A stretch of 64,000 bases of DNA from Planctomycetaceae bacterium (GTDB taxonomy: Bacteria > Planctomycetota > Planctomycetia > Pirellulales > Pirellulaceae). A program made the translations under genes and the position numbers. The notes under the pieces are model-generated. The model saw only the letters and a program-made list of their open reading frames with translations. It was not told where the DNA came from and made no database searches. Where the stretch lies: the NCBI GenBank assembly GCA_002723275.1, contig PBNZ01000008.1:52175-116174 (forward strand), read 5' to 3'. This document shows, piece by piece, positions 36,300 to 46,086 of this stretch. Numbering within the stretch: position 1 is the first letter of the stretch; each line of letters starts with the position of its first letter.

Positions 36300-37364
36300 A
36301 TGAGGGTCTTGCCGGCGATGAAGTCGGCTTTCACGCTCATCGAATTATTGGTGGTAATCGCGATTATCGCGATCTTGATCTCATTATTGCTGCCGGCCAT
36401 CAATTCTGCGCGGGAAGCCGCTCGGCGAGTGCAATGCATCAACAAGGCAAAGCAGATTGCGACGGCGGTGATTGCGTATGAGTCCGCATTCGGCCGTTTG
36501 CCAGCGAGTGGCCAAGTCGGTGAAAACGACGATCCGGGAATCGACTTCGGCAAGTACGATCCGAAAACCGGAACAATGACCAGTTGGATGGTGTCTATTC
36601 TGCCGTACATCGAAGAGGAGGCTTTGTATCAGCAATTCGATCCGGCCTTGAACGTTCTGGATTTGCCGTATCAACCTCAGGCACAGCATGTCACCACCTA
36701 TTTGTGTCCGAGTGATTCCGCCTCGAACCGGTATTATGAACACCCGGAGCTGACGAACTCAGTGCGGTTTGCAAAAGGCAATTACGCGGCTTTTGTGAGT
36801 CCCTTCCACATCGACCTCCAGGTGCGTTATCCAGGTGCCCTCGGGGGAGGGCGATGGGCTGCTGACGGCTCTAAGCGGCTTGGTCAGACGCTCCGCAAGG
36901 TCAAGGACGGACTTGCGAAAACGTTGATGATCTCTGAGGTTCGCACACGCAACCATTCACAAGATCAGCGAGGTGTGTGGGCTCTGCCCTGGGCTGGCTC
37001 AAGTCAATTAGCTTTTGACGTTCATCATTATCCGCTTTCAGGCCGACCCTACGAGCCTTGGGAGTACACGATCGCAGGAGCTCAACTGCCCAACAATCGT
37101 GGCTTCAATGTTGACATGCTGTATGACTGTCCGGACATTGAAAACGCCCAGTTCGAGAATATGCCCTGTGCTGAATGGAGTGATGGAGGATCCAACTACT
37201 ATCTTTCTGCGGCACCACGAAGTCAGCATCCAGGAGGCGTTGTCGCTGCCGGTATGGATGGCCATGTCCGATTCCTGCCCGATGACATCGACGATGTACT
37301 CATGGCACTCTTGATCAGTATCAATGATGGCCAGAATTCCAAAATTGAAGAGCTAACTCGGTAA
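36300..37364 (+). CDS. DUF1559 prepilin-like protein
   Basis: A 354-residue protein with a type IV prepilin-like leader: MKSA then FTLIELLVVIAIIAILISLLLP, with cleavage expected before the Phe at about residue 11. The body carries DUF1559 features: NSAREAARRVQCINKAKQIATAVIAYES, YLCPSDSAS, GLAKTLMISEVRTR and the C-terminal HPGGVVAAGMDGHVRFLPDDID. DUF1559 pseudopilin-like proteins are hugely expanded in planctomycetes. The start could be 36279, 36300 or 36318; AAGGA precedes 36300. The Arg-rich extension before MKSA is slightly long for a prepilin. Confidence 0.9.
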   Translation: MRVLPAMKSAFTLIELLVVIAIIAILISLLLPAINSAREAARRVQCINKAKQIATAVIAYESAFGRLPASGQVGENDDPGIDFGKYDPKTGTMTSWMVSILPYIEEEALYQQFDPALNVLDLPYQPQAQHVTTYLCPSDSASNRYYEHPELTNSVRFAKGNYAAFVSPFHIDLQVRYPGALGGGRWAADGSKRLGQTLRKVKDGLAKTLMISEVRTRNHSQDQRGVWALPWAGSSQLAFDVHHYPLSGRPYEPWEYTIAGAQLPNNRGFNVDMLYDCPDIENAQFENMPCAEWSDGGSNYYLSAAPRSQHPGGVVAAGMDGHVRFLPDDIDDVLMALLISINDGQNSKIEELTR

Positions 37365-37404
37365 CTCATCTTTTTGAAGTCATCACGACGGTAACGGTTG
37401 ACTC

Positions 37405-37842
37405 ATGTTCAAGAGCATTGGATTTGCGATGGGAGTCATTTGCACGGGGCTGGTGTTACTGGGCCTGTCCTATGCCTGGAATTTTATTGTCCCGCGAGAC
37501 GTTGTTTGGTCTCAGGAGCAGGCACGGGAGAGTGCACAAGCCGCAGCAAATCTGCATCAGATGACCCATGTTGCCGGGCATTCGGATATCAGCCGAAGTT
37601 CCGACGAAGATAAGCGGCACGTCGAAGCTCATCTCGCTTCAGCTCAAAAACGATTTGACGAATCGCGGGCGGGTTTGGATCGAGCGGTGGCACTGCGCGA
37701 GAATTCAGCAACCGCCCTTCGTTGGATCGGAATCGGATTGTCCGGTTTTGGAATCCTCCTGTACCTGGCGGCTCAGGCGAGCCATGACGGAAGTCCTCGC
37801 CGACCGCGCGGATCTGAAAAAAAGGTCGCGACTAAACGTTAG
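37405..37842 (+). CDS. Small two-pass membrane protein
   Basis: A 145-residue protein of unknown family. TM1 is IGFAMGVICTGLVLLGLSYAW (residues ~5-25) and TM2 is IGIGLSGFGILLYLAAQ (~108-125). The intervening ~80 residues are charged and helical with HLASAQKRFDESRAGLDRAVALREN, likely a coiled coil outside the membrane. The C-terminus is basic. It lies 40 nt after the DUF1559 gene on the same strand, so it may be co-transcribed. Confidence 0.7.
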   Translation: MFKSIGFAMGVICTGLVLLGLSYAWNFIVPRDVVWSQEQARESAQAAANLHQMTHVAGHSDISRSSDEDKRHVEAHLASAQKRFDESRAGLDRAVALRENSATALRWIGIGLSGFGILLYLAAQASHDGSPRRPRGSEKKVATKR

Positions 37843-37856
37843 GCGACTGGCGAGAC

Positions 37857-38195
37857 TCAATCGTCTAATTCTGCTTGGAGCATTAGCTCCACAGCTTCTC
37901 GACCGGTCATCCCCAGGGAGATTCCGATTTTCTCCGCTTGCGGGGTGCAGCCCACGATCGTTGCCTCATATAAATCCTCCGGTTCACACAGGGGATTATC
38001 AGGCGTGCCCTTTGCGATAGCGATGGCCTGACCGAACTCCGCGGGGGTGTCCAGGGCATAGATGCCACAACCGACGATGCCGGCCTTGGTGAGGATCGAG
38101 CAATATTGCCCTTTGTGCCAACGGTGACTCATTCCGATCGCCGATCCGTTGTTGAACTTCAGGTTGCGATGAGTTGTTTGGGGTAGCTCGCTCAT
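37857..38195 (-). CDS. DUF1805 family protein
   Basis: A 112-residue soluble protein with the DUF1805 pattern: CSILTKAGIVGCGIYALDTPAEFGQAIAIAKGT (quoted in part), DLYEATIVGCTPQAEKIGISLGMTGREAVELML. The family is of unknown function. The ATG at 38195 follows AAAGGA at good spacing; the longer frame to 38294 has no ribosome site. A 7-bp hairpin, CTACGGT/ACCGTAG (38273-38291), lies in its leader. It converges with the small membrane-protein gene 14 nt away. Confidence 0.8.
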   Translation of the reverse strand: MSELPQTTHRNLKFNNGSAIGMSHRWHKGQYCSILTKAGIVGCGIYALDTPAEFGQAIAIAKGTPDNPLCEPEDLYEATIVGCTPQAEKIGISLGMTGREAVELMLQAELDD

Positions 38196-38318
38196 GCTCG
38201 AATTCCTTTCTCTGATGAAGGCCTGGGTGGCGAATTGCGAGCGTGTTTTCATCTCGCACAACGTGTATTGACCTACGGTATGACACCGTAGCAATTGCTG
38301 CCACCCGATAATTCTAAC

Positions 38319-39449
38319 TTAGGGCGCTTGGGGCAGGTTGTCCTGTGGGGGCGCCGTCAATAAATAAGATCCCGATTTGAATTCATTTTCTTCTAGCCAG
38401 GAAACCCAGCCACCCACGGCGCCACGATCCTTGATCGTGGTGGCGGTGCTAAAGAGGGTTGGCCGTCCGAAGTCGATCGCTTGGAGCTGTTGTTCACGAA
38501 GATTCCATTGGATAGCGACAGTCCCGCCTTCAGGCCCCGGGGGATCATCGCTGTTGCCAACCACCTCACCTCGATTGTTGATTCCCAGAAACTCAAGGCT
38601 TGCGTCACCTTGGAGCGGTTCCACGAGGAATGGTTCGGCGTTTGGGCCGACGACCAGTCCAATTCTCTTTCCTCCTTGGCCCGTTATCGAACCGACCACG
38701 ACACCCTGATTGTTCACGTCACCGAGGCGAACCGCATAATGTGCGATCACTTCTTCTTTCCATTGGCCAGAGGAATCTTGTTTCCAGAGGACGAGTTGAC
38801 TTCTGCGAACGGGTTCCTCGCTGACGACGACACTGCCAGCAATCACTTGACCGTCTGAACTAATAGCTAAGCGGCCTGTTGTGAGAAATGGGTTGTATGC
38901 GGAAGGGCAGGGGAGCAGCTGACAGTTCCAGCCCTTGTCCGAATGTTGCCACACGCACGGGGTGATGCGGGCAGGGTTGGCACCCAGAATAAAGCCACAT
39001 ACCATCTTGCCGTTTGCTGAGAGATCGAATGCGCAACTACCACGGAACGTTTTTGGAACAGGCAGTTCTGTGAATTGCTGTTCAGTCCAGTCCCAAAGGA
39101 AAGCCCTTTGGTTGCCCTTTGGATTTCCCAGTGGCCGCGTGGCAAAGCCAATCACCTTTGCGGTATCGCTAATGTGAAAGAAACTAACGCTCGTGAAATT
39201 AGGCGGGCAGGGAAGCCTGGCCACGTCCTTCTGTCCAGCGGGATGGATGAAAGTAGCAAAGGAAGTGGAAAACGGGGTATCCGCAACCTCGCGTTGCACC
39301 AAAAGGTCGCCGCGTCGGTTTTGGTCCAGGACCTCTGCGTAGTGATCTACAGGCGTCACTTGGAGTTCGGCCATCGCCGTGGTTTGGCCAAGGAGAACCG
39401 TACTCATGATGCCGAAGAGACAACCGCGGATTGCATATTGGATGATCAT
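38319..39449 (-). CDS. Exported HAF-repeat protein
   Basis: A 376-residue protein with a signal peptide (QYAIRGCLFGIMSTVLLGQTTAMA). The body consists of repeats of the HAF/propeller kind: HISDTAKVIGFATRPLGN, FDLSANGKMVCGFILGA, LAISSDGQVIAGSVV, DVNNQGVVVGSITG, GINNRGEVVGNSDD and IKDRGAVGGWVSW. These repeats give a beta-propeller-like surface domain of unknown function. No ribosome site is visible at the ATG. It follows the dockerin protein gene by 28 nt and may share its transcript. Confidence 0.8.
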   Translation of the reverse strand: MIIQYAIRGCLFGIMSTVLLGQTTAMAELQVTPVDHYAEVLDQNRRGDLLVQREVADTPFSTSFATFIHPAGQKDVARLPCPPNFTSVSFFHISDTAKVIGFATRPLGNPKGNQRAFLWDWTEQQFTELPVPKTFRGSCAFDLSANGKMVCGFILGANPARITPCVWQHSDKGWNCQLLPCPSAYNPFLTTGRLAISSDGQVIAGSVVVSEEPVRRSQLVLWKQDSSGQWKEEVIAHYAVRLGDVNNQGVVVGSITGQGGKRIGLVVGPNAEPFLVEPLQGDASLEFLGINNRGEVVGNSDDPPGPEGGTVAIQWNLREQQLQAIDFGRPTLFSTATTIKDRGAVGGWVSWLEENEFKSGSYLLTAPPQDNLPQAP

Positions 39450-39477
39450 GCGATCATTGTACGTCAACGAGAACAGT

Positions 39478-41490
39478 TTAGGCAGTTCCTGTCGACTTCT
39501 GCTTGTGAGTGTCCGCTTCGATCGCCGCCGCCAGGTCGCTGGATCGTATCTCGGGCCTTGTTGAGGTCGCGACTTGATAATCACCTCCCTGAAATGCGAC
39601 GACTAAGTCACTTGAATTAAACTCGCCGTCACAATTCCAATCCCCTTCCGACCATCCGGAATTGGCCGTCTGATTGTCTTCATATTCGCCCCGCTGGAAT
39701 ACCTGGACAAGGTCACTGGAGTCAAACACTCCGTCGAGATTGGCGTCACCTGGCCCAGTGCCAAGAATGACGCGTACAAGGTAGTCGTAGTCGTCCAGGT
39801 CGATGTCACCACTGTCATTCAGGTCAAAGGCGGAGTCCTGTGATTGTGCCTTGATGCCTTTGCAGAGTCGATCGATATCATGGGTATCGACTTTAGTGTC
39901 CTGGTTGAGGTCGCCAGGAAGTGCCGCTAGTCCCAGTGCGTAGAAGCCTAGGTCGAGACGACTTCCATCGTCATCGACTCGGTCGGGCATACCGGCGTCA
40001 ATCGCAGGGGAATTGGGTTGGAGGTGAAAGTCGTTGAGATTGGGAGCGACGAACAGAGGGGCCCCGTTGATGTTCCCCTCGCCACTACCAGCATGGTCCC
40101 AGCTTTGGGGTAGCAGGGAATAGTTAATGTGCAGATCCTCCGGGGCATAGTCGGTGGCGACCGCGACCCCGCCCTCATTCACGTGCAGAATAGAGTTAGT
40201 GATATCGTAGGTGATCACAACATTGGGATCCGGAGAACCTTTGTCGCGAGCGCGAATTGCACGATTGACATTCGCGATCGTGGTGTTGTTGACGCGAGTG
40301 TCCGGTGTGGATGAACCGGAGCCCTTGGTTTCAATGCCGATGTCTGAATTCACCAAGAGAGAATCGTTAACGATCACTTCGCCATTGAAGACACTAATCG
40401 CCTTGTCATCGGCATCTCGGACAATTGTGTTTTGAATTAATACTTCGGATCCCAGGGTATCAATCGCGTCGTCCTGGACGATCGCAACGACGGAATCTGA
40501 TAGCGTAATCGTCTGATTATCCGCCTGTGAGTGCAGGTAGATTCCATCGTTGTCATCCACCTTGCCGTTGTGATGAAAACGCCCGGCCATATCAACGATC
40601 CAGCTGTCCCGCATTTCAAGACCGGTGTTGTTGATTTCAGGGCCCATGACGGCACGAGTCAGCAACGTGTTCGTTAAGTGCAATTCACCCGATGACGATT
40701 GCAAAATCTTGCCACGAATGTCGGAGACGACGGAGTCGGTCAGTGAAAGAGTTCCGTCGCTGCGAAGTCGAAAGGCAGGACCGGTTGAAGTGTGTCCGCC
40801 CCGAGGTGAGGAGCCAGCACGAGTCACGATCGTATTCTCCAGCGACGCTGTACCACCTTGGACGTCGATCTCACCCCAGGTTTTGTTGGCGTTACTTGCC
40901 GTCAGCGTGACCGGAGAACTAGCGGTACCAAGCGATTTGAGTTCGCCATACACTTCAATCTGCGTTCCATCTTCCCCACTGGTGACTCCCTCTAGCAGCA
41001 GCAACGACCCTGCAGACAAGGTTAACGTGACTTGTTCGGGAATGGTCAGATCGTCGGTGATGCGGACAACGCCCGAGATTGTGGTGTCGGTCGTCAAGTC
41101 TCCTGACAACGTCGGCAGGTTCGACGCGTCAACGGGTGTCAATTGGGTTTCGGCAAGGTAGCTATCCCCCAGACGTGCCTCGAGACTGAAGGGTTGTGCG
41201 TCCTCTATCGTGATGAGCGTACTGCCGCGGCCGTTGACCAGCCTCAAAGGTTCAGCGGCAACGGTCTCGCCATTGCTTGAGAGCTTGACTGTGCCATCCC
41301 AAGCGTCACGGTCAATCGTACCGTTCGCGTCCTGGAGGGCAGCATGCACCAGCACGGGAATGCCGGGGATGAAATTCTCTCGCACGCTCAGGCTCAGGGA
41401 CAGGTCGGCAGCAAGCAGTTCTCGGCCCTCCAACGATTCGAAGGTCGCTCGGTGTCGGTATTCGCCTCTTCTTCGTTTTTTGTTCGTCAT
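39478..41490 (-). CDS. LEPR-XLL-type surface protein with beta-helix and dockerin repeats
   Basis: A 670-residue protein. The N-terminus has a basic stretch then RATFESLEGRELLAADL, the LEPR-XLL-like sorting signature of planctomycete surface proteins. Residues ~30-120 look Ig-like. Residues ~125-480 are parallel beta-helix repeats (LTNTLLTRAVMGPEINNTGLEMRDSWIVD in part, QNTIVRDADDKAISVFNG, VNDSLLVNSDIG). C-terminal are dockerin type I-like Ca loops: GDLNQDTKVDTHDIDRL, FDLNDSGDIDLDDYDYL, GDANLDGVFDSSDLVQVF and GDWNCDGEFNSSDLVVAF. Its last ~60 residues before the tail match the C-terminus of the adjacent CotH protein almost residue for residue, so both probably derive from one module. Confidence 0.88.
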   Translation of the reverse strand: MTNKKRRRGEYRHRATFESLEGRELLAADLSLSLSVRENFIPGIPVLVHAALQDANGTIDRDAWDGTVKLSSNGETVAAEPLRLVNGRGSTLITIEDAQPFSLEARLGDSYLAETQLTPVDASNLPTLSGDLTTDTTISGVVRITDDLTIPEQVTLTLSAGSLLLLEGVTSGEDGTQIEVYGELKSLGTASSPVTLTASNANKTWGEIDVQGGTASLENTIVTRAGSSPRGGHTSTGPAFRLRSDGTLSLTDSVVSDIRGKILQSSSGELHLTNTLLTRAVMGPEINNTGLEMRDSWIVDMAGRFHHNGKVDDNDGIYLHSQADNQTITLSDSVVAIVQDDAIDTLGSEVLIQNTIVRDADDKAISVFNGEVIVNDSLLVNSDIGIETKGSGSSTPDTRVNNTTIANVNRAIRARDKGSPDPNVVITYDITNSILHVNEGGVAVATDYAPEDLHINYSLLPQSWDHAGSGEGNINGAPLFVAPNLNDFHLQPNSPAIDAGMPDRVDDDGSRLDLGFYALGLAALPGDLNQDTKVDTHDIDRLCKGIKAQSQDSAFDLNDSGDIDLDDYDYLVRVILGTGPGDANLDGVFDSSDLVQVFQRGEYEDNQTANSGWSEGDWNCDGEFNSSDLVVAFQGGDYQVATSTRPEIRSSDLAAAIEADTHKQKSTGTA

Positions 41491-41521
41491 ACGATCATCT
41501 TAACGACAATGGCCAAATTGC

Positions 41522-41560
41522 AAACGATTTCGCAAGAGCTTAACGATTGCGAAATCGTTT
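41522..41560 (-). terminator. Hairpin at the 3' end of the CotH gene
   Basis: A perfect 14-bp inverted repeat, AAACGATTTCGCAA (41522-41535) and TTGCGAAATCGTTT (41547-41560), around an 11-nt loop. It overlaps the last codons and the TAA stop (41540) of the CotH gene and lies 31 nt before the next start at 41490. On the plus strand it is followed by ATTTTTT; on the minus strand, the transcribed one, there is no T-run. Confidence 0.5.
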
Positions 41561-44500
41561 ATTTTTTAGATTCAGGTCGTCTTCGAAATCGAACGCAGCA
41601 AACAGGTGGTCAAACGATTCAATCTCGAAACGACGAGCTGGTTCAATCCCCGATTCGTACTCGCCATTCTGGAAGGCTGTGACGAGATCGGCTGAGTCGA
41701 ATTCGTTGTCCCCGTTCCAGTCTCCGTCAGCCCAAGTCGAATTTGCGACTTGATTGTCTTCGTATTCTCCTGCCTGGAAGACGAGGACCAGGTCGCGGGA
41801 GTTGAATTGTCCGTCACGATTGGCGTCACCGATGATGTCCCGGATTCGACCCGGAGTACCGTGAGGCAACGGGGAGGCCGTCCATTGAACTGATTCCGAC
41901 CAAAGATTGAGGTCTGATTGACTTGGCTCTCGGAATTCGAGCGAAGAACCAGCTCCGTCGGTCTGGCCGTACCAGTCGTCAGAATATCGGAAGTTGTGAG
42001 ACGACTGGTCAGCAAAGTCAAGGAAAACAGATTCGCCTCCGTTGCCAAGACCGCCGCTCCATTGCCCTGCGACCGGTAAGTCCTTTCCGTAGCGGACCTC
42101 AAATGCGGTGCGGTCTTCCACGACGATCACGAAATCCCCAGGATTCAATTCGATCACGTCGGCCTGAGCGAATGGAAACGCCACGCCCTCGATGCCATTG
42201 CCCGTGTCTTCTTGCCGCAGGCTGACTCCACGAAGATCAATTGTTGTGGAGCTTGTATTGAACAGTTCGATGAATTCAAAATCATCCGCATCCGTATGCC
42301 CGGCATTGGCTTCGGAGAGCGTTGGATCGCTTGGATGGTAATGAACTTCGCTAATCTTAAGAGAGTTCGAAGAGGCCGGTGTTAGTTCACCGAATGTTGC
42401 CTCGCTGAGAACACTCCATGTTTTACCTGCAAATGCACGGGCCTTGATCTGGGTTCGGCCTTCAATGGAGATGCTCGCTCCGTTAGCAGCTACAAGTGCA
42501 CTGGGGTTGATGCCGCCACCGATGAGACGAGGGTCAGACCCGTCGCGAGTATAGTACAGCGTTCCGTCCGTGCCGTTGATCTTGATGGCGCCATCGTCCG
42601 GAAGCGGGTCTCCTGCGGGACTGAACGTCGGTCCGTCGATCGAGGGGAACCAGTTGATTTCTCGGAGTTGAGCGATAACCTTGTCGGCTCGCCCAGGGAG
42701 CCAATTTCGCGAACGATCGACTGCAATTCCCCAGTTGTCAGCGGTGAGTGGCCGTCGCTTGCGAGCGTCTCCCCAGCGAGCTGACTCCGCGACGATCGCC
42801 ACATTGATCTGGTCCGCGAATGAATTGAGTCGCTTAAGCGATGCGTCATCCGAAAAGACTCCTCCCGTTGAAAGGCGTTGATGAACTCGGTCCGCAAAGG
42901 CCAGTCGGTATTCTGTATTTTCAATGAGAGCTTCATGGAGCCAGTGCGGATTAAAGGTTGCGAAATTGTTGGGATCAAAACCGATATGCTCGGTCAGAAT
43001 CGGGAAAACCATGTTTTCCTGGCCTGTATCCAGCGAGTGTTCGCTGTCATGTTCAAACCATTTGAACCCATCTGGGTTTTCGCGATTGTAGATCCCGAAG
43101 ATATTATTTGGTCGCGGACGCGTGAATTTCGAACCGGGGCCGTCTGAATCTCCCGTGTAATAAGTGATGATCATGTAGTCCATCAGGTTTTCGGCATCTA
43201 GCAGACGATCTGCAGCGGGATCGATCGATTCTCCGTCGGGCTGGAGACCTTGTATTCGATAATAGGCTTCGTTGGATGCATAGCCTTCGACGGTGGCCTG
43301 CCAAAGCCGTCTGTAGGCGTCGAGTGTGCCATCGGTGGCTTCGATGTAATAGTCAAGCGGTCCTGATGACTTTATCACGTCATAGTCATCCGCATCGCCG
43401 CCGAAATAGCTTTCAGCATAGTCAGCCTCGGGGCGTTCCTCGGTCTGATAGATCCCAAAATACTCACCGTTCAAATACAGGTGATAATACCTGCCGCGAG
43501 TGTACGGCTGATCCATCTCTCGTTGGGACTCTCGCGAGAAAATGTCTCGCAAAAAGTTGTTGTGGATGTCGCCGAGATATGACCAGGAGTAATTTTGCGC
43601 CGTGCGTAGATCGATCTTCTTGAAGCTGGAAGCGCCGTCATCACCAAACAGGGGATAGTCCAAGGATGGGTCGCCGTATTCGTCACGGAAGAAAAATCGA
43701 AACGATGATTTTCGAGCTCCGCGACTGAAACCACCACGCAAGCGAAGGCCGGCATCGACCTGGAAACCGGCATCGTCCTGCCCCATTAACTCTAGTGATG
43801 CGGGACGTTCCCAGGGTTTGCCGCGGCCGCTAGAATTGCGTAGTAACCCTGTCCTTCGATCATAAAGATAAGCCGGATCGATCGCGAGTGAGAGGGAGGG
43901 GATCTGCTCAAGCGCTGCTTCCATCTGACTCATCCAGCGTTCCTCTTGCAGAATATCCGGATCCATCTCTTTTTGGCCAATCGCAGCAGCAATATTCAGA
44001 TAGCTGCGTGTCGTCGTTGGGGAGCGTATCGCGGAATCGGAGAAGGCTCTGGTCCGTAAGACAGCGATGCCGTCGATCAGCAACGGCCCCTCATAGTCGA
44101 TGCCGTTTTCCTCGGTCGGTTCTGTACCGTCCAGCGTGTAGCGAATAAGAGCGTCGTTTTCGTCGACGTCGAGTGTCAATTCGAAAGGGTTCGCATAGAA
44201 GCCAGCCGGATGACTGAAAGTGACTGGCTCCGCAATGGTGTCTCGTCGATCGACATTCGTTTCCCCTGGGGTGGGAGGCGAGAAATATCCTTGCCTGCCA
44301 TCAGCGTAGCCAAATGACGTTCCAGCAATCTGCGCGGGAAAGTCGACGGGATAAGTACCATTGATTCCTAATGAGGGTGAGAAAATTGCCAGGGATTCAC
44401 CGTCGGCCGAGATTCGAAAATTGGTATGCAAATAGCCGAGTTCGTCGAAATGTGCGTCGCGAATGTCCTGTCCCGATGCAAATAGAGTCAGGATTCCGTT

Positions 44501-45805
44501 CGCGGGAAGTACGGTTCCCGCCGGAAAACGCCACTTAGTTTTCGCTTCTGCATCGTCCGTGAGATAGGTTTCGCTTAAATCGACAGTGTCTGAGGTCAAA
44601 TTGCGAATCTCAATCCAATCGTAGGCGATTGGATCGCCTGTGAATTCAGACGTGACGTCGGAACGAGTTCTTGTGGATAAACCCGTCGATGCCATGGCCA
44701 CAAATTCGCTAATGATGACCGGGGATACTGTAATCCACACGTCAATCGGGTCGCCCAGTTGTTGACCGTCGTAGGGACGGTAGCGAAACTGGTCCTGACC
44801 CACGTATCCAGTGTTCGGAAGATAGACAAAGCTGCCGTCGTCATTTAATGTGAGTCGGCCATGTGCTGGAGGGCTTTCAAGCCGAACGGTTAACTCGTCA
44901 CCATCGTCGTCCTGATCGTTGGTCAGAAGTCCGTTGGTTGAGTCTTGCGCCAAAGACGTCGTCGGTGGAATAGCAAAGGCATCCGACCGACCAAGAGGTG
45001 CGGAATTGACTGAGCTTCTATCCCAATAGGTGGAAAGCAATTCTTCTGTCACCGATAAGGCTGTGTTGGCCTGCATCGCGCCGTGATAAAAACGAACTTC
45101 GCCAATTTCACCCGTGAAGCCGTTGTTGCCAGAGGCTAAGCTGCCAAAGTAAGTGTCCGTCGCTGTGCGAGGGCCGTGGTCATTCTTGACATCCACGACG
45201 CGAACACCATCGACCCAAAGGTTTAATTCGTCCCGCGATTGAACAAAGATGGCAGCGTGAGGTTGGCCGTCGTTCAGGTTAACCTGCTTCGAGGAAAGGG
45301 TCGTCGTGGGAAGGCCGACCCCGGCCGTCAATTGGGCGTCGCCACTCAACGCGATTCCCCAATCTGCGACTTGGCCTTGTTGGTTCGCATCAAGCAGCCC
45401 GGTATTCGCAAACCACGGAGATGCCGTTCCTGTCAGGGTCGTCGAATCTGTTCCAAAGACGACCACTGCAGTGAACTCATCGACGTCTTGAATCGGACTG
45501 TCCGCTGCCTGGATGACGAAGGCGTCCAGACTGTCGCTTGAGTCAAAGGCGACCGTTGCGTGACCTAGCCAGGCGGCATGCCGTAGTATGGGATTCCCCT
45601 GTCCGCTCGCCTGACGACCTGAGATTGAGTCGCTCCACGACGCAATCGTTTGTCCGTCCGAATGGTCCGCCACCAGATCATCGGCACTCCATTGAGCGAC
45701 CAAGTCGGCCGCTAGCAGGCGTCGTGGCTCCAGTATTTCGTGCCTGGCCGAATAGGATCGCTGAATCCGCTGTTTCGGAATTAATCGTGACGGACGCCGC
45801 GTCAT
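41540..45805 (-). CDS. Large LEPR-XLL/LamG/lamin-tail/CotH/dockerin surface protein
   Basis: A 1421-residue exported protein. Order of domains: EILEPRRLLAADL sorting signature; LamG-like lectin domain (~25-260, GFTGEIGEVRFYHGAM); cadherin-like/Ig domain (~265-360, LLTNDQDDDGDELTV, PNTGYVGQDQFRYRPYDG); lamin-tail domain (~370-510, YDWIEIRNLT); Fn3-associated domain (~530-600, IRYTLDGTEPTEENG); CotH kinase-like domain (~650-940, GLRLRGGFSRGARKSSFRF, GEYFGIYQTEERPEADYAE, FKWFEHDSEHSLD); a second Fn3-associated and lamin-tail pair; and dockerin-like Ca repeats (GDANRDGQFNSRDLV, GDWNGDNEFDSADLV). CotH in spore coats phosphorylates partner proteins; here it may phosphorylate surface proteins. The start at 45805 has GAGGTAG eight nt upstream. 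Confidence 0.9.
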   Translation of the reverse strand: MTRRPSRLIPKQRIQRSYSARHEILEPRRLLAADLVAQWSADDLVADHSDGQTIASWSDSISGRQASGQGNPILRHAAWLGHATVAFDSSDSLDAFVIQAADSPIQDVDEFTAVVVFGTDSTTLTGTASPWFANTGLLDANQQGQVADWGIALSGDAQLTAGVGLPTTTLSSKQVNLNDGQPHAAIFVQSRDELNLWVDGVRVVDVKNDHGPRTATDTYFGSLASGNNGFTGEIGEVRFYHGAMQANTALSVTEELLSTYWDRSSVNSAPLGRSDAFAIPPTTSLAQDSTNGLLTNDQDDDGDELTVRLESPPAHGRLTLNDDGSFVYLPNTGYVGQDQFRYRPYDGQQLGDPIDVWITVSPVIISEFVAMASTGLSTRTRSDVTSEFTGDPIAYDWIEIRNLTSDTVDLSETYLTDDAEAKTKWRFPAGTVLPANGILTLFASGQDIRDAHFDELGYLHTNFRISADGESLAIFSPSLGINGTYPVDFPAQIAGTSFGYADGRQGYFSPPTPGETNVDRRDTIAEPVTFSHPAGFYANPFELTLDVDENDALIRYTLDGTEPTEENGIDYEGPLLIDGIAVLRTRAFSDSAIRSPTTTRSYLNIAAAIGQKEMDPDILQEERWMSQMEAALEQIPSLSLAIDPAYLYDRRTGLLRNSSGRGKPWERPASLELMGQDDAGFQVDAGLRLRGGFSRGARKSSFRFFFRDEYGDPSLDYPLFGDDGASSFKKIDLRTAQNYSWSYLGDIHNNFLRDIFSRESQREMDQPYTRGRYYHLYLNGEYFGIYQTEERPEADYAESYFGGDADDYDVIKSSGPLDYYIEATDGTLDAYRRLWQATVEGYASNEAYYRIQGLQPDGESIDPAADRLLDAENLMDYMIITYYTGDSDGPGSKFTRPRPNNIFGIYNRENPDGFKWFEHDSEHSLDTGQENMVFPILTEHIGFDPNNFATFNPHWLHEALIENTEYRLAFADRVHQRLSTGGVFSDDASLKRLNSFADQINVAIVAESARWGDARKRRPLTADNWGIAVDRSRNWLPGRADKVIAQLREINWFPSIDGPTFSPAGDPLPDDGAIKINGTDGTLYYTRDGSDPRLIGGGINPSALVAANGASISIEGRTQIKARAFAGKTWSVLSEATFGELTPASSNSLKISEVHYHPSDPTLSEANAGHTDADDFEFIELFNTSSTTIDLRGVSLRQEDTGNGIEGVAFPFAQADVIELNPGDFVIVVEDRTAFEVRYGKDLPVAGQWSGGLGNGGESVFLDFADQSSHNFRYSDDWYGQTDGAGSSLEFREPSQSDLNLWSESVQWTASPLPHGTPGRIRDIIGDANRDGQFNSRDLVLVFQAGEYEDNQVANSTWADGDWNGDNEFDSADLVTAFQNGEYESGIEPARRFEIESFDHLFAAFDFEDDLNLKNKRFRNR

Positions 45806-46086
45806 CTGAAGACTACCTCGGAAAGGTATTTCATGCATTAAAAGATTCGGGTGATTTTAGTTGTGGAACGCAATTGTCGCAAACGAACATCGGGAACATT
45901 AACGCTTACCTGCCGGTGGTGACTCTTCCTGCCGGGTGCCGTTTTGTGGAAAGATTATTGAACTTCCGGAAAGTTTTCAGCAATTTGTGCAAGGTTCGTT
46001 CTGGTGCTGGCAACAAAGCTGGTGTTAGTCGTCATTGATACGATTTTTTCTCCGTATTCTTTTTTACTTCCAGAGGAGTTTTCAAT

